A program made the position numbers and the translations under genes. A DNA stretch of 28,179 nt from a virus: positions 1-28,179 of the IMG/VR virus record IMGVR_UViG_3300044955_000021. One strand, given 5' to 3'. Below are positions 1 through 7,290 of the stretch, in pieces. How positions within the stretch are numbered: the first letter of the stretch is position 1; each line of letters opens with the position of its first letter. Under the pieces are notes generated by a model, which saw only the letters and a list, made by a program, of their open reading frames with translations, made no database searches and was not told where the DNA came from.

Positions 1-41
1 GCTAGACATGAACTACGATATTTAATTTGAGGAATACTAAA

Positions 42-407
42 ATGACTAAACTAACTACACAACTAAACGAACTTAAAACTCTTAAAGCAACTTTCCCACG
101 TGGAACTGATGGGCGTGTGCAGTACACCAACGAATTCCGCCAACGTGTCGTGGAATTAGTCGAGAGTAAATCGATGGGTGTTACACAATCGCACATCCTG
201 AAGGAGCTGTCACTGGGTCAGGTTATGTTCTGTAAGTGGAGACGTAACTTCAAACAGCATGGCTATGCTGCGAAGGTGGCTGTGTCAGCGTCACGTAAAC
301 AACACACTGGTGCAGTGGCAACACTGAAGGCGAAACGTGCTGAGCTGATGAGTGAGATTGATAAGATTGATCAGGCCATCAAACTACTAGAAGAATTGGG
401 GGTGTAA
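42..407 (+). CDS. HTH protein resembling transposase OrfA DNA-binding domain
   Basis: This 121-residue protein probably binds DNA. After about 25 residues comes a stretch (YTNEFRQRVVELVES, then a helix-turn-helix up to CKWRRNF) that resembles the N-terminal helix-turn-helix of IS3/IS66-type transposase OrfA proteins. The last 35 residues are charged and heptad-like, so they probably form a coiled coil for dimerisation. An in-frame TTG lies at 27, but the ATG at 42 has GAGGAA seven bases upstream and is preferred. No catalytic transposase gene or inverted repeats flank it, so I infer a phage regulator built on the same fold and not a mobile element. It lies among early genes and is a candidate ligand for the palindromes in the downstream promoters. 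The target is unknown. Confidence 0.7.
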   Translation: MTKLTTQLNELKTLKATFPRGTDGRVQYTNEFRQRVVELVESKSMGVTQSHILKELSLGQVMFCKWRRNFKQHGYAAKVAVSASRKQHTGAVATLKAKRAELMSEIDKIDQAIKLLEELGV

Positions 408-408
408 C

Positions 409-849
409 ATGAGAGTGTTCGTATATTTCAACCTACATAAGAAGCTGTGGTCGGTGAAGGCACTGGAGGGTGACGACAAGGGCCGTGTAATCGCTCACAG
501 GGACGTTTTAACATTGGTTAACCCTACCCCAAAGGTTAGCGAGAAAGGCCGTCAGAGAGTCTTACAGGAGCGTAGGAAGAATGTGCATGCAGGTGTCGTG
601 GGTGAGTGGGAACCTGATTGGCAAGGCATAGAGGGTATTGATCTGACTGACGCATGTGCTGAGGTGACGTACAATCCCTACAAGTACAAGACATTTGTGT
701 ACAAGGGTCAGCCTAACTGGGAATGGGAAGGCGGTAAGATGGCATTGCTAGACGCTAGTGCACGGAGTGTTGTATCATTCGGTGACGACTTCTTACAGGT
801 CGCAGTTAAGAATAGACACAGCGGTTTGCTGTACGATGTATGGAAATAA
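409..849 (+). CDS. Conserved phage protein of unknown function
   Basis: This 146-residue soluble protein starts with MRVFVYFNLHKKLWSVKAL and continues through GRVIAHRD, a KVSEKGRQRV segment and a Lys/Arg-rich stretch to NVHAGVVGEW. Proteins with this N-terminal pattern are recalled as common hypothetical proteins of many tailed phages, but I know no established function. It starts one base after the preceding stop, with GGGGGTG as a strong ribosome binding site, so it is co-transcribed with the helix-turn-helix gene. No signal peptide, membrane segment or catalytic motif is visible. Its place among early genes suggests host takeover or replication support, which is only inference. Confidence 0.75.
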   Translation: MRVFVYFNLHKKLWSVKALEGDDKGRVIAHRDVLTLVNPTPKVSEKGRQRVLQERRKNVHAGVVGEWEPDWQGIEGIDLTDACAEVTYNPYKYKTFVYKGQPNWEWEGGKMALLDASARSVVSFGDDFLQVAVKNRHSGLLYDVWK

Positions 850-852
850 ATT

Positions 853-954
853 ATGGACTTTACAATATTTAACAGCGAGGGGTTTGTGTTCTGGCTAGTC
901 ACAACCCCAATCCTAATCTTTATATTCACTAAACTGTGTGATGATGAGGCGTAG
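853..954 (+). CDS. 33-residue putative membrane peptide
   Basis: This short frame opens four bases after the preceding stop and ends two bases before the next start. It encodes a single hydrophobic segment (about residues 11-26, FVFWLVTTPILIFIF) followed by a short charged tail (KLCDDEA). The snug fit between two well-supported genes and the clear membrane-helix pattern argue for a real gene. Against it, there is no obvious Shine-Dalgarno sequence and no family that I recognise. It would sit in the host inner membrane. A role in host takeover or superinfection effects would be speculation. Confidence 0.5.
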   Translation: MDFTIFNSEGFVFWLVTTPILIFIFTKLCDDEA

Positions 955-956
955 TT

Positions 957-1241
957 ATGGGTAAATTAGTTGTAACACCAGAGATGCTAGACAGGCTGAG
1001 ACATCTACTAGAGGAGACTGATCTGAGTGTCGACGCAATATCAACAGAGATTGGTATGGCACGATCAACAGTCAATCAACGTGGTGTCAGCATGGGCATT
1101 GACATGAAGGCTAGGTTCAATAGAATCAGAGGTAAGAAGCTGAGCAGGGACAAGGACAGGTTGAAGAACCCCTTGTCTAAGGTTCCTGACAGTATGACTG
1201 GTGACGGTATGTCCCTTGAGTGGCTAAGCAAGAGGTGGTGA
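957..1241 (+). CDS. Small helix-turn-helix protein
   Basis: This 94-residue protein is probably DNA-binding. Residues 6-46 read as a helix-turn-helix: two helices around LDRLRHLLEETDLSVDAI, then EIGMARSTVNQRG as turn and recognition helix. The region after it is rich in Lys and Arg (RIRGKKLSRDKDRLK), as expected for a DNA-contacting extension. GAGG at 946-949 precedes the ATG at a suitable distance. It is the second predicted DNA-binding protein within the first 1.2 kb and is an alternative candidate for the repressor or activator that acts on the palindromic promoter elements at about 2.2, 6.1 and 20.8 kb. Exact family unknown. Confidence 0.65.
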   Translation: MGKLVVTPEMLDRLRHLLEETDLSVDAISTEIGMARSTVNQRGVSMGIDMKARFNRIRGKKLSRDKDRLKNPLSKVPDSMTGDGMSLEWLSKRW

Positions 1242-1243
1242 TT

Positions 1244-1519
1244 ATGAACTTTGAAGAATGGTGGAACGTGTCAGGCGCAAGCGTGATACACAAAGAACCT
1301 AAAGATGCCGCTAGAGACGCTTGGCAATCCGCCTATATGCAAGCCAGTGCAGAGATGAGAGACTACATTATTGATGATGTAGACTATGCGGAACAAGATG
1401 CTGTACTAGAAGTTGATGGAGTTAACTTATACTTTCAATTTGAAAAACAAGCTACTCTAAAAGAAGCAGTAAAGTATTTCAAAAGAGAACTGAATAAGCT
1501 GAGGAAGAGTGATGGCTAA
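1244..1519 (+). CDS. FEEWW-motif phage protein
   Basis: This 91-residue soluble protein begins MNFEEWWNVSG. The N-terminal FEEWW signature followed by an Asp/Ala/Tyr-rich amphipathic helix (RDAWQSAYMQA) recurs in the gene at 10012-10218, so the two appear to be paralogues of a small phage family without known function. The frame is open from 1220, but the ATG at 1244 follows AGAGGTGG directly and sits where the family signature starts, so it is chosen. It overlaps the next gene by 8 bases, indicating translational coupling. The C-terminal part is Lys-rich (KYFKRELNKLRK). No enzymatic motif is seen. Confidence 0.65.
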   Translation: MNFEEWWNVSGASVIHKEPKDAARDAWQSAYMQASAEMRDYIIDDVDYAEQDAVLEVDGVNLYFQFEKQATLKEAVKYFKRELNKLRKSDG

Positions 1520-1949
1520 GGTGAGAAAGAAATACAACAAGGTTAAACAGCTAACACGTGTAGCAGATCACGTCATGAAGAATGTATACATTGTATACAC
1601 AGACAGCCTGAAGGGGTGTGTCTTCTACGATAGGAAGGGTGAGTACATCATCAAGCCTAACGATCTCATGATTGCATCAGCTTCACGACCACACAAATGG
1701 TCAGTGTTTATTGCTGCATTTGGCAGAACACTAGTAGATGAGTACTTCAAGGGTGAACAAATCTTTACCCCGTCTCGCTACTACCACGAAGACTTGGTTG
1801 ATGTGCTTGAGAAGGAACACAAGAAGGTGATAGACTCTGTACCACAACATCAACTATGTGGTGTTGGTTGGGTAGCTTCACTGCATGGAGAGGACATCTC
1901 CGAACAGGAAGCAGGAAAGATATTTGAACAAGTGGAGGCATGGAACTGA
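1512..1949 (+). CDS. Conserved phage hypothetical protein
   Basis: This 145-residue protein begins MAKVRKKYNKVKQ and contains HKWSVFIAAFGR, DLVDVLEKEHK and, near the end, GEDISEQEAGKIF. I recall this combination as a conserved hypothetical protein in podoviruses and related phages that lies near the replication genes. No function is established to my knowledge. The upstream GTG at 1509 is in frame, but the ATG at 1512 has GAGGAAGAG just before it and is the better start. It overlaps the preceding gene by 8 bases and its TGA overlaps the next ATG. The very basic N-terminus could contact nucleic acid (inference). Confidence 0.7.
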   Translation: MAKVRKKYNKVKQLTRVADHVMKNVYIVYTDSLKGCVFYDRKGEYIIKPNDLMIASASRPHKWSVFIAAFGRTLVDEYFKGEQIFTPSRYYHEDLVDVLEKEHKKVIDSVPQHQLCGVGWVASLHGEDISEQEAGKIFEQVEAWN

Positions 1950-2161
1950 TGCACTGTATAACTTGTAACGCTGAACTATCAGACTTTGAAGCAACAAGAA
2001 AGGATGCTAATACATTAGAACATCTTGATATGTGCAACGCTTGTATAGCAGGAGCAGGTATCACGACACTAGATCGAATGGATTTAGCTGATGATAATGA
2101 CCTACAATACTTTGACACGACAGAAGATTCGTGGAAGTACGATAACCTACTTGATGTTTAA
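1949..2161 (+). CDS. Small CxxC protein, possible zinc ribbon
   Basis: This 70-residue acidic protein begins MHCITCNAEL and has a second Cys pair in MCNACIAG. The CxxC...CxxC pattern (Cys 3, 6, about 31 and 34) suggests one bound zinc ion. The rest is Asp-rich with no recognised fold. An ATG at 1940 is also in frame, but GGAGG lies only one base before it and ten bases before the ATG at 1949, which also overlaps the preceding stop as TGATG. The gene closes the first operon segment, and the promoter for the replication genes starts inside its last codons. Confidence 0.65.
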   Translation: MHCITCNAELSDFEATRKDANTLEHLDMCNACIAGAGITTLDRMDLADDNDLQYFDTTEDSWKYDNLLDV

Positions 2162-2179
2162 TAACTTTTATGGTAAAAT
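2151..2179 (+). promoter_or_regulatory. Sigma70-like extended -10 promoter for the replication operon
   Basis: The -35 box is TTGATG at 2151-2156, followed by a 17-base spacer and the -10 box TAAAAT at 2174-2179. The -10 is preceded by TGG, giving an extended -10. Transcription would start near 2186 and lead to the gene at 2253. An inverted repeat, TTTTA-TGG-TAAAA (2166-2178), covers the end of the spacer and the -10 box, so a protein bound there would block polymerase. A promoter of this kind points to host RNA polymerase. Confidence 0.6.
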
Positions 2180-2181
2180 CT

Positions 2182-2198
2182 GCTCTACTATATAGAGC
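2182..2198 (+). promoter_or_regulatory. Palindrome at start site (GCTCTA-CTATA-TAGAGC)
   Basis: A perfect 6-5-6 inverted repeat covers the predicted transcription start. It includes CTACTATATAGA (2185-2196), which recurs exactly at 20797-20808 beside the tail operon promoter and as TACTATTTAG near 6095. It could be an operator or a 5' hairpin that protects the mRNA. It is not followed by a T run, so it is not a typical terminator. Confidence 0.5.
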
Positions 2199-2252
2199 GA
2201 AGTTACCAACAACAAATATCATTATTAATGATAAACAAAAAGGATAACTGAG

Positions 2253-2540
2253 ATGAGCTATATAGATACAACTCCATCTAAACAGTTCTGTTTAGAACAG
2301 CAAGACTTCGATGATTATGATTACTATGAGGCACATAAACATTACACGCTGTGTGATGCTGCTCATGTCCTTGATCAGTTCGGTGTCTTAGAATTTCTAC
2401 GTGGTGTCACGCCACTGATGAAACATCCCCGTGAACAACATGTCCTAACTCAATTACAACTGATAGCTGAGAAATACGAACACGTCTTGTTAAAGATGGA
2501 CCGTGCTGATCGTGCCTTGTATGAGGTGAAGCGTGGCTGA
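2253..2540 (+). CDS. Hypothetical protein, first gene of the replication operon
   Basis: This 95-residue protein begins MSYIDTTPSKQF. It has an acidic, Tyr/Asp-rich patch (DFDDYDYYEAHKHY) followed by helical segments. No family, signal peptide or membrane helix is recognised. AAAAGGA nine bases before the ATG is a strong ribosome binding site, and the predicted promoter lies about 75 bases upstream. It overlaps the primase-helicase gene by eight bases, so the two are translationally coupled and it may assist primase or replisome loading. That role is inference from position alone. Confidence 0.7.
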   Translation: MSYIDTTPSKQFCLEQQDFDDYDYYEAHKHYTLCDAAHVLDQFGVLEFLRGVTPLMKHPREQHVLTQLQLIAEKYEHVLLKMDRADRALYEVKRG

Positions 2541-4137
2541 GTGGGCTAAGACACATCTACCCTGTGAAGACTGTGGCAGTAGCGATGGTCTATCAATCAA
2601 CACTGATGGTTGGTCTACATGTTTTGTATGTGATACACGCAAGCAAGTAGATGGTAACTATCAACCAAAGGAGAGAATGCAAGTGAGCACTCCGCTAAAT
2701 ACAAACGTCATCGATATGCTGACGCACAAGCAATACCGTACAATAACCGACAGGAATATTAGCCGTGAAACATGTGAGAAGTACCGCTGTTTCGTTGATG
2801 GTGAGGACATCATCTTCGGATACACCAACACCGAGGGAGCTATTTGCGCTACCAAGACCCGCTACCCTACCAAGGATTTCAGGGTTGAGGGTGACTGGAA
2901 GACGGCAGGGTTATACGGGCAGTCACTGTTCAATGCAGGAGGCAAGTTCGTAACGATAGTAGAGGGTGAACTAGATGCACTGGCTGCTTATCAGATGCTT
3001 GGTTCTAAGTGGCCTGTCGTGTCCATCAAGTCTGGTGCTAGTGGCGCACTCAAGGATTGTAAGGCACAGTATGAATGGCTATCTTCCTATGACAACATCG
3101 TTATATGTTTCGATGCTGATGAGGCAGGACAGAAAGCAGCAAACCAAGTGAGTGAACTGTTCGGTGCAAAGGCTAGACTGATGCGCCATGTCCAAGGCAA
3201 GAAGGATGCCTGTGATTACCAACGTGTGCGTGCAGGTAAAGAGTTCAGTGATGCTTGGTGGGCAGCAGAGCAGTATGTACCTGATGGTATCATCCAAGGC
3301 AGCACGCTACTCGATGAGGTGATGAAGCCTATCCCACCTAGTGACTGTGACTATCCGTGGGCTGACCTTAACAAGCTAACCTACGGCATACGCAAAGGTG
3401 AGTTGGTCACTGTCACGGCAGGCTCTGGTCTGGGTAAAAGTCAGGTGTTGCGTGAAGTGGTGTGGCACATCTTGAACAAGACAGAGGATGACAACATCGG
3501 CTTGATGTTCCTTGAAGAAGGTGTCCGTAAGACATCACTATCAATCATGTCACTGGCAGCTAACAAACCATTGCACCTCCCAGACAGTGACGCAACAGAT
3601 GAGGAAAAGATAGATGCTTTTGACCGTACACTGGGCACTGGTCGCCTGTACTTGTTTGATCACTTTGGTAGCACTAGCGTGGATAACATTATCAACCGAG
3701 TTCGCTACTTGGCTAAGGGCCTTGGCTGCGGTTACATTTTCTTGGACCATATTTCTATTGTGGTCAGTGCTCAAGCTAGTGGAGATGAGCGTAAGGCTAT
3801 AGACGAAATCATGACACGACTACGTATGCTTGTTCAGGAGACTGGTGTTGCATTGATTGTTGTGTCCCACCTTAAACGACCTGATGGGAAAGGACATGAA
3901 GAAGGAGCAGCTACGAGCCTTGCACAACTCCGTGGTTCTGGTGCTATTGCTCAACTATCTGATATGGTTCTTGGTCTTGAGCGTAATGGTCAGGCTGAAG
4001 ATGTAGAAGAACGTAATACAACGTATGTACGTGTACTGAAGAACCGATTCAGTGGCGTGACTGGTCCTGCAGGTAGGTTGTTGTACAATCACCACACTGG
4101 TAGGATGACTGAACGTAGAGATGAGGATGACTTATAA
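2533..4137 (+). CDS. DNA primase-helicase (T7 gp4-like)
   Basis: This bifunctional replisome protein lays RNA primers and unwinds DNA ahead of the polymerase. At 534 residues it is close to T7 gp4 (566). An N-terminal zinc ribbon (Cys 11, 14, 30, 33) is the primase template reader. The TOPRIM domain follows, with the acidic motifs VEGELDAL (143-150) and CFDADEAG (192-199). The RecA-like DnaB-type helicase has Walker A GSGLGKS (297-303), Walker B FLDH (403-406), SHLKRP (445-450) and a QLRGSGAIAQLSD motif (465-477). A possible Arg finger lies near NRF (504-506). The start is GTG at 2533, with GAGGTGAAG just upstream, and it overlaps the previous gene by 8 bases. The stop overlaps the next ATG (TAATG). 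All catalytic motifs are intact. Confidence 0.95.
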   Translation: MAEWAKTHLPCEDCGSSDGLSINTDGWSTCFVCDTRKQVDGNYQPKERMQVSTPLNTNVIDMLTHKQYRTITDRNISRETCEKYRCFVDGEDIIFGYTNTEGAICATKTRYPTKDFRVEGDWKTAGLYGQSLFNAGGKFVTIVEGELDALAAYQMLGSKWPVVSIKSGASGALKDCKAQYEWLSSYDNIVICFDADEAGQKAANQVSELFGAKARLMRHVQGKKDACDYQRVRAGKEFSDAWWAAEQYVPDGIIQGSTLLDEVMKPIPPSDCDYPWADLNKLTYGIRKGELVTVTAGSGLGKSQVLREVVWHILNKTEDDNIGLMFLEEGVRKTSLSIMSLAANKPLHLPDSDATDEEKIDAFDRTLGTGRLYLFDHFGSTSVDNIINRVRYLAKGLGCGYIFLDHISIVVSAQASGDERKAIDEIMTRLRMLVQETGVALIVVSHLKRPDGKGHEEGAATSLAQLRGSGAIAQLSDMVLGLERNGQAEDVEERNTTYVRVLKNRFSGVTGPAGRLLYNHHTGRMTERRDEDDL

Positions 4138-4424
4138 TGAACGGTAAATGGACTAAAGAAAACTTTGAAGTGTTTCATGCCGAGCACCCAGAGATTTATT
4201 CACAGTTCTGTAAGTTTGCTAAGCAAGCTGCACAGTTTAAGAAAAAGTATTCAGCTAAGGCAATCTTTCACCGAGTACGATGGGAGACTATGGTCACAGG
4301 TGAAGGTGACTACAAGATTGACGATGGTTGGATAAGCCACTATGCACGTAAGTTTTTAGAAGATCATCCACAGCATACAGGATTCTTTGAGACCCGTGTT
4401 AGAAAGGATACATACCACTCATGA
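4137..4424 (+). CDS. Small conserved phage protein between helicase and polymerase
   Basis: This 95-residue basic protein contains HPEIYSQFCKFAKQA, then KAIFHRVRWET, a YKIDDGWISHYARKF segment and HTGFFETR. I recall this order of motifs in small phage and prophage proteins without established function. The pattern of aromatic and basic residues suggests nucleic-acid or protein binding, which is inference. It is coupled at both ends: TAATG with the primase-helicase and ATGA with DNA polymerase. It is therefore made together with the replisome. No catalytic motif, signal peptide or membrane helix is visible. Confidence 0.7.
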   Translation: MNGKWTKENFEVFHAEHPEIYSQFCKFAKQAAQFKKKYSAKAIFHRVRWETMVTGEGDYKIDDGWISHYARKFLEDHPQHTGFFETRVRKDTYHS

Positions 4425-6061
4425 TTTATATAGACATCGAAACTAACTTAGCACATACTAAGATATGGTGTGCAGTCACAATGAAAGGATGGGAAACTAA
4501 AGTGTGGACCAAGCCTGATGGATTGCAACAGTACCTGAAGGGTGAACAAGTATGTGCTCATAATCTGATTGGCTTCGATGCTCCTGTTCTACGTAAGGTT
4601 TGGGATGTACAGATTCCTGTTAGTAAAGCTGTTGACACTCTTGTCATGTCACGTCTAATGAACCCACAGATCGAGGGTGGTCACTCACTCAAGGCATGGG
4701 GCAAGCGACTAGGCAATGACAAGATGGACTTCGATACTGAAGACTTTGACGGTGGCTTAACTGATGAGATGATTGAGTATTGTAAACGTGACGTAGAAGT
4801 ACTGGCTCAGTTGCATGGCTTCCTTGAGACACAGTTCAAGCAGTGGGATAATCCTAAGCAACCACTAGAACTGGAACACAGAGTAGCTATGTACATGGCA
4901 CAGCAGGAGAGCAATGGCTTCATGCTCAACCAACGCTTATGTTCTGAACTGTTAGCTGAGATGCGCCAACGTATGCTTGATATAACCATTGAACTACAGG
5001 AAGTCTTTCCTCCTCTTGTCCACGAACGATGGTCAGAGAAGACAGGTAAGCGCCTGAAGGATAAGGTTGAAGAGTTTAACGTAGGCTCACGTAAGCAGAT
5101 AGCTTCGCGACTACAGTCATTAGGTGTTGAGTTCAAGAAGAAGACAGAGAAGGGCAACATCATCGTTGACGAATCCGTACTGAAAGGAATCAACCGACCT
5201 GAAGCACAACTCATTGCTGAGTACCTGATGCTACAGAAACGTGTTGGTATGCTTGATAGTTGGATGGATCACTGCAAGGATGATGGACGTGTACACGGAC
5301 GTGTCATAAGCAACGGTGCTGTGACAGGACGTATGACACATCAGAGTCCCAACATGGGACAAATCACTAGTGTTAAATCAGAGTATGGCAAGGAGAGTAG
5401 ACAGTGTTGGGTTGTACCTGAAGGCTACAAGCTAGTTGGTACTGACCTGTCAGGTATTGAGTTACGCTGTCTTGCCCACTACATGAGAGATGAGAAGTAT
5501 ACCAATGAACTACTTGAAGGTGATATACATACGGCTAACCAGCAAGCTGCTGGTTTGGAAACTAGAGATCAAGCTAAGACGTTTATCTACGCGCTCCTCT
5601 ATGGAGCAGGACCTGCCAAAATCGGGGCAATTGTTGGTGGATCAGCTAACCAAGGGAAGGTTCTTATAGATAAGTTTATGCGTAACATGCCATCAATACG
5701 CAAGCTGATGGAGAAGGTGAAGAAGTTTGCATCCAAGGGTTATGTCCCTGCACTGGACGGCAGACGCATCATCATCCGTTCTGATCATGCAGCATTGAAC
5801 AGTCTGCTACAGTCAGCCGGAGCTGTCATTGCTAAGCAGTGGTGTGTCGAGGCGCATAAGCTATTGAAGAAGAACAAGATTGAATATAAACAAGTGGCCT
5901 TCGTTCACGATGAGATTCAGCTAGAGGTTAGAGAAGACCAAGCTGAGCGGGCTGCACAACTTATGGTTCAGGCTGCTGCTCTTGCAGGTAAGGCTTTGAA
6001 CTTCCGTGTACCAGTAGACGCTGAAGCAAAGATCGGCAACAACTGGTATGAAACCCACTAA
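4421..6061 (+). CDS. DNA polymerase, family A, with 3'-5' proofreading exonuclease
   Basis: This replicative polymerase has 546 residues, shorter than T7 DNA polymerase (704). Exonuclease motifs are present: DIE (Asp5, Glu7), AHNLIGFDAP (Asp53) and YCKRD (Tyr120, Asp124), so proofreading should be active. Polymerase motif A is DLSGIELR (342-349), motif B is RDQAKTFIYALLYG (382-395) and motif C is HDE (496-498). The residue equivalent to E. coli Pol I Phe762 is Tyr390, as in T7 (Tyr526), a state linked in the literature to virulent phages. No clear thioredoxin-binding insertion can be defined by eye, so the processivity partner is unknown. It overlaps the preceding gene by ATGA and is the last gene before the second promoter. 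Confidence 0.95.
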   Translation: MIYIDIETNLAHTKIWCAVTMKGWETKVWTKPDGLQQYLKGEQVCAHNLIGFDAPVLRKVWDVQIPVSKAVDTLVMSRLMNPQIEGGHSLKAWGKRLGNDKMDFDTEDFDGGLTDEMIEYCKRDVEVLAQLHGFLETQFKQWDNPKQPLELEHRVAMYMAQQESNGFMLNQRLCSELLAEMRQRMLDITIELQEVFPPLVHERWSEKTGKRLKDKVEEFNVGSRKQIASRLQSLGVEFKKKTEKGNIIVDESVLKGINRPEAQLIAEYLMLQKRVGMLDSWMDHCKDDGRVHGRVISNGAVTGRMTHQSPNMGQITSVKSEYGKESRQCWVVPEGYKLVGTDLSGIELRCLAHYMRDEKYTNELLEGDIHTANQQAAGLETRDQAKTFIYALLYGAGPAKIGAIVGGSANQGKVLIDKFMRNMPSIRKLMEKVKKFASKGYVPALDGRRIIIRSDHAALNSLLQSAGAVIAKQWCVEAHKLLKKNKIEYKQVAFVHDEIQLEVREDQAERAAQLMVQAAALAGKALNFRVPVDAEAKIGNNWYETH

Positions 6062-6070
6062 AAATAATAC

Positions 6071-6100
6071 TTGACAAGCACTGTAACTATACAGTACTAT
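6071..6100 (+). promoter_or_regulatory. Sigma70-like promoter before ssDNA-binding protein
   Basis: A consensus -35 box TTGACA (6071-6076) is followed after 18 bases by TACTAT (6095-6100) as the -10. It lies just after the polymerase stop and about 30 bases before the SSB start. The spacer carries a palindrome (6080-6095), so the promoter is likely controlled by a bound protein. The -10 also forms part of TACTATTTAG, a motif shared with the other two promoters. Confidence 0.6.
6080..6095. promoter_or_regulatory. Palindromic operator candidate ACTGTAACTATACAGT
   Basis: This is a perfect 6-4-6 inverted repeat placed between the -35 and -10 boxes. It matches 12 of 16 positions of the palindrome ACTTTTACTAAAAAGT at 20821-20836, which occupies the same place in the tail promoter. 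The halves look like a LexA box (CTGT...ACAG), but six bases separate them where the enterobacterial box has eight. A phage-encoded regulator is therefore more likely than LexA. Confidence 0.5.
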
Positions 6101-6130
6101 TTAGCTGTACCTAATCAAAGGAGAATACAC

Positions 6131-6532
6131 ATGAAAAAATTACAAGACGTAGAACTTTACTGGGCATCAGTTCACACTCCGAACTCAATGTCTAACAAAT
6201 ACCAAGTCAACCTAACTAACCTGTCGCCTGAGCGCATCCAGTGGTTTGAAGACAATGGTTTGGAAGTTCGTACAAAAGAAAACCAACCAGAGATGGGAAC
6301 TTACTACACTGCTAAGTCTAACTACCCAATCGTTGTACTAGACGAAGACGGTGATTTGACTGAGGAAGAAGTAGGTAATGGTTCACGTGCTGACATCTTG
6401 TTCACTCTATACGAAGGCAAGAATAAGTTCGGACCATACAAAGGGTTGAGCATTAAGAAAATCAAACTCACTGAGCACGTTCGTTACGACAAGGATGAAC
6501 TTGCTGAAGATGATGTAGAAGAAGTTCTATAA
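6131..6532 (+). CDS. Single-stranded DNA-binding protein
   Basis: This 133-residue protein coats ssDNA at the replication fork and in recombination. It has beta-strand-rich OB-fold-like sequence (VELYWASVHTPN, then NKYQVNLTNLS, YYTAKSNYPIVVLD, ADILFTLYEG) and a strongly acidic end (residues 120-132, DKDELAEDDVEEV), which in T7 gp2.5-type proteins recruits polymerase and helicase. The open frame runs from 6071, but that start overlaps the promoter. The ATG at 6131 has AAAGGAG seven bases upstream. It sits between polymerase and exonuclease, and its stop overlaps the exonuclease start (TAATG). The separate promoter fits the need for high amounts of this protein. Confidence 0.85.
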   Translation: MKKLQDVELYWASVHTPNSMSNKYQVNLTNLSPERIQWFEDNGLEVRTKENQPEMGTYYTAKSNYPIVVLDEDGDLTEEEVGNGSRADILFTLYEGKNKFGPYKGLSIKKIKLTEHVRYDKDELAEDDVEEVL

Positions 6533-7290
6533 TGCAGATTGCTCTGATAGACGGGGACATGCTCTGCTATCGCATTGGCTTCGCTTGCGACAATGAAGAC
6601 GTAAGCGTTGCCACTAAGACGATGGACAAGTTTATGGACGACCTTATACTCAAGTTGCCTGTGACAGAATGGGAAGTCTTTCTTACAGGGAAAGGTAATT
6701 TCCGAAATGATTACGCAGTAACAGTTCCGTATAAAGGCAACCGTGCTAAACTTAAAAAGCCTGTTCACCTGCAAGCACTGCGAACCCACCTAGTTGAGGA
6801 ATGGGCAGCAGACATGGCAGAGGGACAGGAAGCAGACGACTCCATCTCTATCAGAGCAACAACGCTAGGTGACGATGGTATTATAGTGAGCCTTGACAAA
6901 GACTTTGATCAGGTACAGGGTTGGCACTATAACTTTGTTAAGGATGACTTATACTACGTCACTGCTGAAGAGGGGTTGCTCAATTTCTACATGCAATTCT
7001 TAACTGGTGATCGGATAGATAACATTGTCGGTGTCAAAGGCATCGGCCCTGTGAAAGCAAATAAACTTTTAACCTTAGCAGAGGGGGACGAAGAACAAAT
7101 GTTTTCAATCTGTGTCGAGCACCTTGGTTATGATAGAGCAGTAGAGAATGGGCGACTCCTCTACCTTAGACGACAGGAGAATGAACTATGGAACCCACCA
7201 ACGAAGGCAACATCTTCAAGTACAGTTTCTTCTACGAACACGACAACGGAGATGACTCCACCGTGTACAAAGCAAGAAGCATGTTCTTAG
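6532..7290 (+). CDS. 5'-3' exonuclease (T7 gp6/FEN family)
   Basis: This nuclease probably degrades host DNA and removes RNA primers, as T7 gp6 does. Metal-binding motifs of the family are present: LIDGDM (Asp7, Asp9), EADDSI (Glu100, Asp102, Asp103) and LDKDFDQ (Asp122-Asp126). A helix-3-turn-helix follows, with TGDRIDNIVGVKGIGP at 158-173. The recognisable domain ends near LRRQENELW (Trp220). The last 32 residues are Ser/Thr-rich low complexity and coincide with a 103-base overlap with the next gene, so this tail is probably a by-product of overprinting or of a lost stop. It starts by TAATG overlap with SSB. Confidence 0.9.
   Translation: MQIALIDGDMLCYRIGFACDNEDVSVATKTMDKFMDDLILKLPVTEWEVFLTGKGNFRNDYAVTVPYKGNRAKLKKPVHLQALRTHLVEEWAADMAEGQEADDSISIRATTLGDDGIIVSLDKDFDQVQGWHYNFVKDDLYYVTAEEGLLNFYMQFLTGDRIDNIVGVKGIGPVKANKLLTLAEGDEEQMFSICVEHLGYDRAVENGRLLYLRRQENELWNPPTKATSSSTVSSTNTTTEMTPPCTKQEACS

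Noticed and set aside
1-41. End of a gene at the left edge
   Set aside because: Two frames run in from the edge and stop at 25 and 30. With at most ten codons visible, neither can be chosen.
42-407. Insertion sequence remnant
   Set aside because: The HTH resembles IS3-type OrfA, but no OrfB, terminal inverted repeats or target duplication is visible, and the gene is coupled to phage genes.
1765-2118. 117-residue open frame on the - strand
   Set aside because: It is antisense to two + strand genes that have good starts and coupling. Its Ser-rich composition is that of a shadow frame.
2182-2198. Intrinsic terminator before the replication operon
   Set aside because: The hairpin is not followed by T residues and lies at the predicted start of transcription, so an operator or 5' UTR hairpin is more likely.
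4807-5214. 135-residue open frame on the - strand
   Set aside because: It lies wholly antisense to the DNA polymerase, has Ser/Cys-rich composition and no ribosome binding site. It is a shadow frame.
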